Shown here: in pieces, positions 45,905 to 53,548 of the stretch
Position numbering within the stretch: the first letter of the stretch is position 1
How the letters are laid out: each line of letters starts with the position of its first letter
From: an uncultured bacterium
Lineage (GTDB): Bacteria; Bacillota; Clostridia; Oscillospirales; Oscillospiraceae
Reading direction: 5' to 3'
Length of the DNA: 64,000 bases
NCBI GenBank assembly: GCA_949293245.1
Contig: CASFCS010000010.1
Coordinates: 1-64,000, forward strand
Program-made: the position numbers and the translations under genes
The notes under the pieces: model-generated
Database searches by the model: none
What the model was told of the DNA's origin: nothing
Seen by the model: only the letters and a program-made list of their open reading frames with translations

Positions 45905-45936
45905 GACGCCCCTCCGGCCTTGGGCCGGAGGGGCGT
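45905..45936 (-). terminator. terminator of the first GH3 gene
   Basis: Arms GACGCCCCTCCGGCC and complement with a short loop. Read leftward it is followed by GTTGTTTTTG. Confidence 0.85.
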
Positions 45937-45971
45937 CTGCACAGCGTAGTATATGGAAGAGGAATAGGACC

Positions 45972-48900
45972 TTAGTCCTTTTTCTTGCCGCCCTTCACGG
46001 CGGTGACGGCGGCCCAGGCCACGCTGGCGGCCAGGAGCACGCCGGAGGCAATGTCCACAGCCAGCAGGGTCTTGTGCCACCAGGGCATGACCGACACGAT
46101 CTGGGTGCCGGCGGCGATGCCGTTCATGGCGTTGGAGTGGGCCACGGCGTAGCAGATGCGCTTGGCGGCGGTGCGCATGGCCCAGGCCATCTGGGCGTAG
46201 TCGCCGGTGCCGTCACTGCCGGGCCGGTAGGCGTCGAACTGGGCCTCGTGGCCGGAGCCGTCGGGGATGTCGCACCCGCCGGTGTACACGCCGTAGGCCA
46301 GCTCAAAGTAGGGGGAGTTGTCTTGGGCGCCGTTCATGTCGGTGTACATATCGGTGACGATGATGCCCTGCATCCCGCACTCGCCCCGGAGGAAGTCCTG
46401 GCCCAGCACCCCGTCGGAGGGGCCGGCCATGGTGCCCAGGCGGGCGAAGGAGGCCATGGTGTTGAAGGCGCCGCCCAGGGTGATGGGCAGCTCGAAGGCC
46501 CGGAGGTAGATCTCACGGAGGGCCTGCTCGTTGACCCACACGCCCACGCCGTGGCGGGCGGTCTCCTGGTCGTTGATGACGCAGTGCTTGTTGTACACGT
46601 GGACGCCCTTCTCCTCAATGCCCTTGCACTCGGAGGCGGCCATCAGGCCGGTGAGGGTGCCGCACTCGCTGTAGTACTCGGCGGTCCGGCCCAGGTAGGG
46701 GCTGCGGTGGATGTTGGCGCCGATGCCGTACAGGCCGGCGCAGCCGCACCAGATGCCGTTGTTGCCGATGATGTTGCCCACCCGGTAGGCGATGTCCCGG
46801 TTGAAGGTGGCGGCGATGATGCCGTTGGCGGGGAAGGCGGTGGTCTTCAGGTTGGCGTTGGGGTCGGCGTCCTCGGTGAGGTTGCCCTCGCTGTCCACGT
46901 GGCCGGCGGCCTCCTCAGCCCGGTAGGCCAGGCCCTCCTTCTGGGCGCCGTACTTCAGGTTGAAGCCGTTGGGGCCGTTCTCGTCGTTGGTCTCGGGCTT
47001 GTTGATGGACTCCACCAGGGCGGTGTTGTGGTAGCCGGTGCTCACCAGGGTGGCGATCTCATCCCAGGTCAGCTGGTCCATGAAGGTGTCCCACAGGGGG
47101 TCGTCGATGTCGATGGGGTTGCCCTCGCTGTCCACCCGCATGTCCACCAGGCTCAGCCCGGCGTCCTGGCCGTAGGTGGGGTACTCCTGGGCGGTCTCAT
47201 CGGTGGGCAGGGGAATGCCGTACTCCACAGGGCACTGCTTGAGGATGTCCTGGGCCATCTGCTCGGTGGCGGAGATGACGGGGCGGCCGTTCTCCCGGTC
47301 CAGGGACACGGTACCCGCCCAGTTGGCGCGGTCGTAGTAGGTGACGGAGTTGTCCCCCCGGCCCTCATAGCGGTTGATGTCGGCGTAGCCGAACATGGCG
47401 GTGATGGGGCTGCCGGTGGCGTCGGAGAAGGCGTACTTCTCGGTGTTCAGGTCCATGGTGACCTTGTACACCAGGTCGCTGGTACCCTGGCCCACCATGC
47501 GGCTCTCGTCGGCGCCCTTGGCCATGAGGATGTTGTTTACGGCGTCGTGGGCGTTGGCGGCGGCGGTGAGGTAGTAGTCCCCGGGCATGAGCACGTAGGT
47601 GCCCGCGCCGTACACGTCGAAGGAGGCGAAGTACTTCTCATCCACGTTGATGGTGAGGGTCTCGGTCTGGCCGGGGGCCAGGGCGGAGGTCTTGCCGAAC
47701 TCCACCAGCTCCACGGAGGGGACCTGGATCTGGTTCTGGATGGCGTAGTCGCCGTAGGGCTTGGAGACGTAGATCTGGACGGACTCCTTGCCGGAGTAGG
47801 TGTCGCCGGTGTTGGTCACGTCCAGGGACACCTGGTAGGTGCGCTCGTCGGTCTTGGTGACCTGGAAGTTGCTGTACTCGAAGGTGGTGTAGGACAGGCC
47901 GTAGCCGAAGGGGAAGGCCACCACTTCGCTGTAGTCGTAGTCGCCCACGTTCTCGGCCCCCATCACCGCGTCCTCATAGCGGGTCTCGGTGTAGCGGTAG
48001 CCCAGGTACATGCCCTCCTGGTAGACGGTGTAGGCGTGGAGGGTGGGCTCGGGCACAAACATGTTGCCCTGCTTGCTGAGGATGCCGAACTCGTCGGCGT
48101 TGGCGTACTCGTCGTAGCCGTAGTTCACGTTGACGGGGTTCATCTCGTGGCTCATCCAGAAGGTGTCGGACAGCTTGCCGGAGGGCACATACTCGCCGGT
48201 GAGGATCTTGCCCACGGCGGTGGCGCCGTTCTGGCCCAGGGTGCCCACCCACAGCGCCGCGTCAATGCCGTACTGGGGGTCGCTGATGAAGTCGGCGGAG
48301 AGCATGCTGGCGCCGTTGTAGATGAAGATGATCTTGCTGAACACCCCCTGGTCCTTCAGGGCCTTCAGGCCAATGAGGGTGTCCATCTCCCGCTGGGTCA
48401 GGTGGAGGAAGTCGCCGTTGTAGCCGTCGGCGGTGCTGTCCATGGACAGGTCGGAGCCCTCGCCGCCCACACGGCCGGTGATGTAGATGGCGGCGTCGCC
48501 GTAGGCGGCAAAGGTGTCCCCGGCAGCGGCAGTGACCATGTCAAAGGGCACGCCGCCGATGTACACGCCGCCGCTGCCGGCCCAGCCCAGGGTGGCCCGG
48601 CGGTAGTGGATGGAGGCGTCGTACTCCCCGGCGCCCTCGCCCATCCAGTTGCCCGGATCGGGGGCGGTGTACCAGGTGGTGAGATAGTTGTCCTTCAGGG
48701 TGGGGTTGAGCACCAGGCCGGCGGCCTCAAAGGCGTCGTAGAAGTTCACGGCCATGGTGGTGTCCACGCTGCCCGAGCCGGTGCCGCCGTAGATGGGGTC
48801 GGCACTGGTGACGCCAAAGACGCTCACGTTCTGGCCGGAGGCCAGGGGCAGGGCGTTGTTGTCGTTTTTCAGCAGCACGGCCCCCTCGGACATGACCTCC

Positions 48901-49145
48901 TCGGTCATATCCGCGCCGGCCTGGACCAGGTCGGCCAGCTGGGTGAAGTCGGACTTGTAGTACTCGGTGTCCTGATTGGCGGCGTCCTCGCTGACCACGG
49001 TCTCAAAGGAGGATGTTCCCAGGGCACTGTTGATGGCGTTGGCGTTCTCCAGAGCGATGACGGTGCCCATGGAGGAGAAGCCGAACACCAGGGTGAGAAG
49101 CACGATGACGATCTTCTGCAGCAGCTGCAGCCCTTTCTTCTTCAT
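45972..49145 (-). CDS. membrane-anchored GH3 beta-glucosidase with swapped domain order
   Basis: This 1057-aa glycoside hydrolase would release glucose from beta-linked oligosaccharides outside the cell. The order is unusual: the alpha/beta sandwich domain comes first (SEGAVLLKND near residue 90), then a fibronectin-like domain (AFPFGYGLSYTTFEYSNF ... VTNTGDTYSGKESVQIYVSKP), then the TIM-barrel catalytic domain last, with the candidate nucleophile Asp in GIIVTDMYTD (about 930). Hydrophobic helices at both ends (about 10-35 and the last 35 residues) would anchor both termini. ATG 49145 is chosen for spacing to AAGGAGG. The GTG at 49154 is too close. Confidence 0.9.
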   Translation of the reverse strand: MKKKGLQLLQKIVIVLLTLVFGFSSMGTVIALENANAINSALGTSSFETVVSEDAANQDTEYYKSDFTQLADLVQAGADMTEEVMSEGAVLLKNDNNALPLASGQNVSVFGVTSADPIYGGTGSGSVDTTMAVNFYDAFEAAGLVLNPTLKDNYLTTWYTAPDPGNWMGEGAGEYDASIHYRRATLGWAGSGGVYIGGVPFDMVTAAAGDTFAAYGDAAIYITGRVGGEGSDLSMDSTADGYNGDFLHLTQREMDTLIGLKALKDQGVFSKIIFIYNGASMLSADFISDPQYGIDAALWVGTLGQNGATAVGKILTGEYVPSGKLSDTFWMSHEMNPVNVNYGYDEYANADEFGILSKQGNMFVPEPTLHAYTVYQEGMYLGYRYTETRYEDAVMGAENVGDYDYSEVVAFPFGYGLSYTTFEYSNFQVTKTDERTYQVSLDVTNTGDTYSGKESVQIYVSKPYGDYAIQNQIQVPSVELVEFGKTSALAPGQTETLTINVDEKYFASFDVYGAGTYVLMPGDYYLTAAANAHDAVNNILMAKGADESRMVGQGTSDLVYKVTMDLNTEKYAFSDATGSPITAMFGYADINRYEGRGDNSVTYYDRANWAGTVSLDRENGRPVISATEQMAQDILKQCPVEYGIPLPTDETAQEYPTYGQDAGLSLVDMRVDSEGNPIDIDDPLWDTFMDQLTWDEIATLVSTGYHNTALVESINKPETNDENGPNGFNLKYGAQKEGLAYRAEEAAGHVDSEGNLTEDADPNANLKTTAFPANGIIAATFNRDIAYRVGNIIGNNGIWCGCAGLYGIGANIHRSPYLGRTAEYYSECGTLTGLMAASECKGIEEKGVHVYNKHCVINDQETARHGVGVWVNEQALREIYLRAFELPITLGGAFNTMASFARLGTMAGPSDGVLGQDFLRGECGMQGIIVTDMYTDMNGAQDNSPYFELAYGVYTGGCDIPDGSGHEAQFDAYRPGSDGTGDYAQMAWAMRTAAKRICYAVAHSNAMNGIAAGTQIVSVMPWWHKTLLAVDIASGVLLAASVAWAAVTAVKGGKKKD

Positions 49146-49150
49146 GGTAT

Positions 49151-49624
49151 TCACGCCTCCTTATCCTTGACCTGCTTGAGAAATACGTTCACCAGGTTGA
49201 GCACCAGCATGGCCACAAAGAGCACGGTGCACAGCTGGAACTGCCAGTTGAAGGTGGACGCCTGAATGCCCACCATTACCACGGACACATAGAAGTAGAT
49301 GCCATAGATGTAAAAGAGCAGTCCCACAAAATTGGCCAGGGCCAGCACCGCGCAGGCCCACTTGGCCTGGGGGGTGAGGGCCAGCACCAGGGAGAGGGCC
49401 GCGCCCACCAGCATCACCGCCATGGCCGTCCAGGACATGTAGCGGGAGCTGTGGTAGAGGGCGGTGTACACCAGGGCCACCGCCACGGTGGCGGCGATGA
49501 GCACCAGCGTCACATAAAAGCCGTAGCTCTTATTGCGCAAAACGCGATTTCCCGTTTCCAACCTTGATTCCTCCTCGATCTGTTTTGGGAGGGGATTGGG
49601 GGACTTTTTCCACATTTCTCTCAT
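49151..49624 (-). CDS. hypothetical four-helix membrane protein upstream of GH3
   Basis: I do not recognise this 157-aa protein. After about 38 polar residues (EMWKKSPNPLPKQIEEESRLETG) it has four hydrophobic segments ending at NLVNVFLKQVKDKEA. ATG 49624 follows GGAAAGGAGAGG. It ends six bases before the GH3 start, so the two are co-transcribed and perhaps physically linked in the membrane. It is preceded by the terminator of the kinase gene. Confidence 0.78.
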   Translation of the reverse strand: MREMWKKSPNPLPKQIEEESRLETGNRVLRNKSYGFYVTLVLIAATVAVALVYTALYHSSRYMSWTAMAVMLVGAALSLVLALTPQAKWACAVLALANFVGLLFYIYGIYFYVSVVMVGIQASTFNWQFQLCTVLFVAMLVLNLVNVFLKQVKDKEA

Positions 49625-49681
49625 TTCCTCTCCTTTCCAGTCATGTTTCCCTCTGTTCCCCTCGGTTGCCTGGACCATAAC

Positions 49682-49714
49682 AAAAAAATGCGGCTTCCAC
49701 AATGGAAACCGCAT
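49682..49714 (-). terminator. terminator after the first sensor kinase gene
   Basis: In the leftward RNA the arms ATGCGGTTTCCA and TGGAAGCCGCAT pair (one G-U) and are followed by seven T. Confidence 0.87.
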
Positions 49715-49749
49715 AGTTGGTTTAATTCTTATCATATCTGACATATGGC

Positions 49750-51048
49750 CTACCCGGCGCAGGCCAGCAGCAGCACGTCCAGCCGGAACATATTTCCACT
49801 GCTCTCCACCGCCAGGGACCCGTGGTACTTGTCCGCCACCCGCTGCATGCTGCGCATGCCAAAGCCGTGGTACCGGGGGTCCCGGGCACTCTGGGGCAGG
49901 CCGCCCCGGAGCTCCACCTCCTGACAGCAGGGGTTTTCCATGTGGATGGCCACCATGTCCCCCTCCCGCTTCACGGTGAGGGTGATGAACCGCTCCCCCT
50001 GGGGCAGCTGGCTCACCGCCTCGATGGCGTTGTTCAGGGCGTTGTTGAACAGACTGTAGAGGTCCAGCTCCTCCACAAAGTCCAGCCCCGCCCCGTCGGC
50101 ATAGCAGGTGAGGGGGATGCCCCGCTGGTGGCACAGCCCCCGCTTCTCGCTGAGGACCACGTCCAGCACGTCGCTGCCGGTGTGGACAAAGTCCTCGTAG
50201 GTGCTGATGCTCTCCTCCAGCTTCTCCAGCTGTTCGGCGGACACCTGGCCCCGGAAGGTCACCAGCAGCTGCTTGAGGTCGTGGTACTTTTCGTTCACCA
50301 GCTCGGCGCTCTCCTTGCTGGCCTGGTACTGGGCGTACTGCTGGTGGGCCAGCTCCGCCAGGGCCTCCGCCCGCTGGGCCAGGCGGTTGCGGTCCATGAC
50401 GCCGTACTGCACCAGCAGGACAAACACGTCGCTGAGCAGCCGGTAGAGGGTGAGGGCCAGGAGCACCCGGGTACTGTGGCCCGAGCCGTCCCGGGCAATG
50501 CGGGTGAGCCCTGCGCACAGCAGCAGCACCACCAGGGAAAACACCACCTTGGTGCGGCTGGTAAAGCTCTCCGCCCCCCGGCGGGTGAAGGCCCGGAAGC
50601 AGAAGTAGGCCAGCAGGTAGATCCCCCCGTAGCACACCGCGTCCAGCAGCAGCACCCCCGGGGTGGTGGATGCCATCTCCTGGGTCAGGGGAAAAAACGG
50701 GTAGCGCAAAATGGTCTTCACGCCGCTGGCCAGGTCCTGGGTGACATAGCCCGAGGCCACCACAAACAGCACCGTCCACAGGGACTCCCGGTAACACAGC
50801 ACGGTGATGCCAATGAGCATGAGGTAGAGCAGGGCAATGGTGGCAAACTGCCCCACCTGCCCCCGGTTGTACAGCAGCCGGGTGATGAGCTCCACCGCCC
50901 CCATTCCCACCGCCAGGGACACAAGGAGCCGGGGGATAAACCTCTCCCGCCGCTCCAGGGCGTAGCTGAACACCAGCACCCCCGCCATGGCCTGAAAGAG
51001 CAGCAGGGCCTGCCAGTGGTCGTCATACCATACGGGCAATCCGGCCAT
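49750..51048 (-). CDS. sensor histidine kinase, AgrC-like GHKL type
   Basis: This 432-aa kinase has an N-terminal membrane region of about six helices (to about 215), a coiled-coil segment with the phospho-acceptor His in NEKYHDLKQLL, and a GHKL ATPase domain (LFNNALNNAIEAVSQLPQ as N-box; YHGFGMRSMQRVADKYHG as G-box). It shares one base with the upstream regulator gene (TGATG). It resembles peptide- or membrane-sensing kinases of the AgrC/LytS group. Position next to the GH3 operon suggests control of glycan use. Confidence 0.88.
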   Translation of the reverse strand: MAGLPVWYDDHWQALLLFQAMAGVLVFSYALERRERFIPRLLVSLAVGMGAVELITRLLYNRGQVGQFATIALLYLMLIGITVLCYRESLWTVLFVVASGYVTQDLASGVKTILRYPFFPLTQEMASTTPGVLLLDAVCYGGIYLLAYFCFRAFTRRGAESFTSRTKVVFSLVVLLLCAGLTRIARDGSGHSTRVLLALTLYRLLSDVFVLLVQYGVMDRNRLAQRAEALAELAHQQYAQYQASKESAELVNEKYHDLKQLLVTFRGQVSAEQLEKLEESISTYEDFVHTGSDVLDVVLSEKRGLCHQRGIPLTCYADGAGLDFVEELDLYSLFNNALNNAIEAVSQLPQGERFITLTVKREGDMVAIHMENPCCQEVELRGGLPQSARDPRYHGFGMRSMQRVADKYHGSLAVESSGNMFRLDVLLLACAG

Positions 51049-51758
51049 CAGAGACTTCCCCCTTTGTACTGGGCCAGGGCCTGTAAAAACTCCTTCCGGC
51101 GGGTGCGGGAGATGGTGAGGGCGGCGTCCCCCACCAGCACCTGCCCCTTCTGGATGCCGGTGACATACTTGAGGTTCACCAGGTAGCAGGTGGAGCACCG
51201 GGCGAAATGGGCCCCCCGCAGCAGCTCCTCATACTTGGAGAGGGTGCCCCACTGCCTGATGGTCTCCGTACTGGTGTGGAGGTACAGGTCGTGGGCGGAG
51301 ACCTCGATGTAGGTCAGGCTGTCCGCCGGGATGCGCCGCTGCCCCTCCCGGGTCTTCAGGTCCAGCATAAGGCCGCTCTCCCGGTAGGACAGGGCCCGCA
51401 GGGCCCGCTGGAGCTTGTTGGAAAAGGAGACGTAGTTGAGGGGCTTGAGGATATAGTCAAAGGCGTTGACCGAGTAGCCGTCGATGGCGTACTGGGCCAG
51501 GTTGGTCACAAAGATAATCATCACCTTTTCGTCCATCTGGCGGATGCGTCGGGCGGCCTCGATGCCCAGCATGTCGGGCACCCGGATGTCCAGCAGCGCC
51601 AGGTCCGTGTCCTGGCTGTAGGCGTCCAGCAGCTTATAGGCCCGGTCGTACACCTCCAGCACGCAGGAGAAGTCCGGGTTCTCCCGCTGGTAGGTGTGAA
51701 AAAACTCCGTCAGCTGCCTGGCCTGGCCCTCCTCGTCCTCCAGAATACAGATTTTCAT
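51048..51758 (-). CDS. LytTR-family response regulator
   Basis: This 236-aa regulator has a receiver domain (EDEE pocket, phospho-Asp in LALLDIRVPDM, Lys in ILKPLN) and a C-terminal LytTR DNA-binding domain (IPADSLTYIEVSAHDLYLHT ... GAHFARCSTCYLVNLKYVTGI). LytTR regulators bind direct repeats upstream of target promoters. First gene of a regulator-kinase operon with a near-consensus promoter. Confidence 0.92.
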   Translation of the reverse strand: MKICILEDEEGQARQLTEFFHTYQRENPDFSCVLEVYDRAYKLLDAYSQDTDLALLDIRVPDMLGIEAARRIRQMDEKVMIIFVTNLAQYAIDGYSVNAFDYILKPLNYVSFSNKLQRALRALSYRESGLMLDLKTREGQRRIPADSLTYIEVSAHDLYLHTSTETIRQWGTLSKYEELLRGAHFARCSTCYLVNLKYVTGIQKGQVLVGDAALTISRTRRKEFLQALAQYKGGSL

Positions 51759-51797
51759 CCTCTCACCCCCTGCCCTTTCTTAACTTGCTTTAAGCAA

Positions 51798-51826
51798 ATT
51801 ATACAGGATGAAGCAGCCTTTGACAA
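51798..51826 (-). promoter_or_regulatory. promoter of the first LytTR operon
   Basis: Leftward TTGTCA (51821-51826), 17 bp, TATAAT (51798-51803). About 110 bp further upstream the nonamer TTGTATAAA occurs twice, 11 bp apart (51938-51946 and 51949-51957). Confidence 0.83.
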
Positions 51827-51957
51827 CGGCTCTTCCCCCACTCTTTGGCCCGTGCCGTACGGGGTAGCGATATTGCAGTTTTGTTTTTATTTTATCCTTT
51901 TTGATATTTTTGTAATGCCGCTGAGATTTCATACATTTTGTATAAAGATTGTATAAA

Positions 51958-51992
51958 AAAACTATGGCGCCGCCTGATGGCGGCGCCATAGT
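51958..51992. terminator. terminator of the iron alcohol dehydrogenase gene
   Basis: 14-bp perfect stem ACTATGGCGCCGCC with TGAT loop, flanked by A-run on the left and T-run on the right. Confidence 0.88.
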
Positions 51993-52020
51993 TTTGATTT
52001 CTTTTTTTCCGGGAAGGACC

Positions 52021-53178
52021 TTACATGGCCTTGCGGAACAGGGCGATGATATCGTCCTTGGTGCCCTTTCTGGGGTTGGAGAAGGCGTTGCCGTCCTTGA
52101 GGGCGTTGGTGGCCATGAGCTCGAAGTCCTCCTCCTTCACGCCCATCTGGGCCAGGCCGCTGGGGATGCCCACATCCTCGGCCAGCTCCCGCATGGCGTC
52201 GATGGCGGCGTGGGCCGCGTCCATCAGGGACAGGCCGTCCACCTTCTTGCCCATGAAAATGGCGATATCTCTGAACTTCTCCGGGTTGGCCACCAGGTTG
52301 TACTCCTCCACGGTGGGCAGCAGCATGGCGTTGGCCACGCCGTGGGCCATGTCGTACTGGCCGCCCAGCTGGTGGGCCATGGCGTGGACGTAGCCCAGGT
52401 TACCGTTGTTGAAGGCCAGGCCCGCCAGGTAGGAGGCGTAAGCCATATTCTCCCGGGCAGTCAGGTTGCTGCCGTTGGCCACGGCCTGGCGCAGGTTGTT
52501 GGACACCAGCTTGATGGCCTGGATGGCCGCCGCGTCGGTGACGGGGTTGGCATCCACGGAGACATAGGCCTCAATGGCGTGGGTCAGGGCGTCCATGCCG
52601 GTGGCGGCGGTGAGGCCCCGGGGAATGCCCAGCATCATCAGGGGATCATTGAAGGACACCAGGGGCATGTTGCGCCAGCTGACGATGACGAACTTCAGCT
52701 TGGTGGCCCGGTCGGTGAGCACGCAGTGGCGGGTGACCTCGCTGGCGGTGCCGGCGGTGGTGTTCACGGCGATGATGGGGGGCAGGGGATTGGGCAGGGT
52801 CTCGATGCCGGCGTAGCTGGCCAGAGGAGCATCATGGGTGGCAGCGATGCCGATGCCCTTGCCGCAGTCGTGGGAGGAGCCGCCGCCGATGGTGATGATG
52901 GAGTCGCAGTGGTTGAACTGGTATACCTTGAGTCCCTCGTAGCAGTTCTCGATCTTGGGGTTGGGCTCCACACCGGTGAAGATCACGGCCTGAATGCCCT
53001 TGGCCTTCAGAGACGCCACGCTGAGGGCCACGGGGCCGTCCTCCAGTCCAGCCAGGAAGGAGTCGGTGACGATGAGCGGCTTTTTCATCTTCAAAAGCTC
53101 GCACCGGTGCCCCAGCTCCTTGATACAGCCGGGCCCCATGAAGTTGACAGACGGATTGAGAAAATCATAGTACTTCAT
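52021..53178 (-). CDS. iron-containing alcohol dehydrogenase
   Basis: This 385-aa NAD(P)-dependent enzyme of the Fe-ADH family has the cofactor motif IGGGSSHDCGKG, the loop NTTAGTASEVTRHCVLTD, and metal ligands Asp and His in the segments MDALTHAIEAYVS and YVHAMAHQLGGQYDMAHGVANA. It is similar to 1,3-propanediol and ethanol dehydrogenases. The aldehyde substrate is not deducible. GGAGG precedes ATG 53178. A single-gene unit, presumably fermentative. Confidence 0.94.
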   Translation of the reverse strand: MKYYDFLNPSVNFMGPGCIKELGHRCELLKMKKPLIVTDSFLAGLEDGPVALSVASLKAKGIQAVIFTGVEPNPKIENCYEGLKVYQFNHCDSIITIGGGSSHDCGKGIGIAATHDAPLASYAGIETLPNPLPPIIAVNTTAGTASEVTRHCVLTDRATKLKFVIVSWRNMPLVSFNDPLMMLGIPRGLTAATGMDALTHAIEAYVSVDANPVTDAAAIQAIKLVSNNLRQAVANGSNLTARENMAYASYLAGLAFNNGNLGYVHAMAHQLGGQYDMAHGVANAMLLPTVEEYNLVANPEKFRDIAIFMGKKVDGLSLMDAAHAAIDAMRELAEDVGIPSGLAQMGVKEEDFELMATNALKDGNAFSNPRKGTKDDIIALFRKAM

Positions 53179-53225
53179 GTGTATACCTCCACAAAATCAA
53201 TAACTGGCAAGAGACAGAATATACC

Positions 53226-53266
53226 TACTATGGTTCTATAGTAAATATAAATCAAAAAACCGTCAA
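53226..53266 (-). promoter_or_regulatory. promoter and palindrome of the alcohol dehydrogenase gene
   Basis: Leftward TTGACG (53261-53266), 17 bp, TACTAT (53238-53243). The inverted repeat TACTAT-GGTTCT-ATAGTA (53226-53243) covers the -10 box and start point, a possible repressor site. It does not match the Rex consensus. The rest of the gap to 53470 is AT-rich with no gene. Confidence 0.7.
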
Positions 53267-53473
53267 CCTGTCCCCACTGTTTTCTGCATTTTTATTGATC
53301 AGAGTGGAAAAAGAACCGGGGAAAAGGACTTGCCCGGCCATTTTATTCCCTGAATGGGGTCTCCACCCCAAAATGCCGCATGAATGTTGCACAAAACAGT
53401 CCCTATATGTTAGGCTTCTATTGACGAAATGGCTAAAATGTACCCTTTTACATAAAAAATTACCCGTCATAGC

Positions 53474-53510
53474 AAAAAGAGACGGCTGCCACCGGCAGCC
53501 GTCTCTTTTT
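53474..53510. terminator. terminator of the GTPase-nuclease gene
   Basis: AAAAAGAGACGGCTGCC and its complement around ACC: a long stem with A-run and T-run, able to act in both directions. Confidence 0.88.
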
Positions 53511-53548
53511 GCCGTCCCTTCCCCCTCCGCGCCCGGCGGAGCGGGGTG

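Noticed and set aside
44751-49265. 1504-aa open frame opposite the GH3 and choloylglycine hydrolase genes
   Set aside because: It runs across two real genes, their terminator and a promoter. The Gly/Val/His-rich composition is that of a reverse reading of GC-rich genes.
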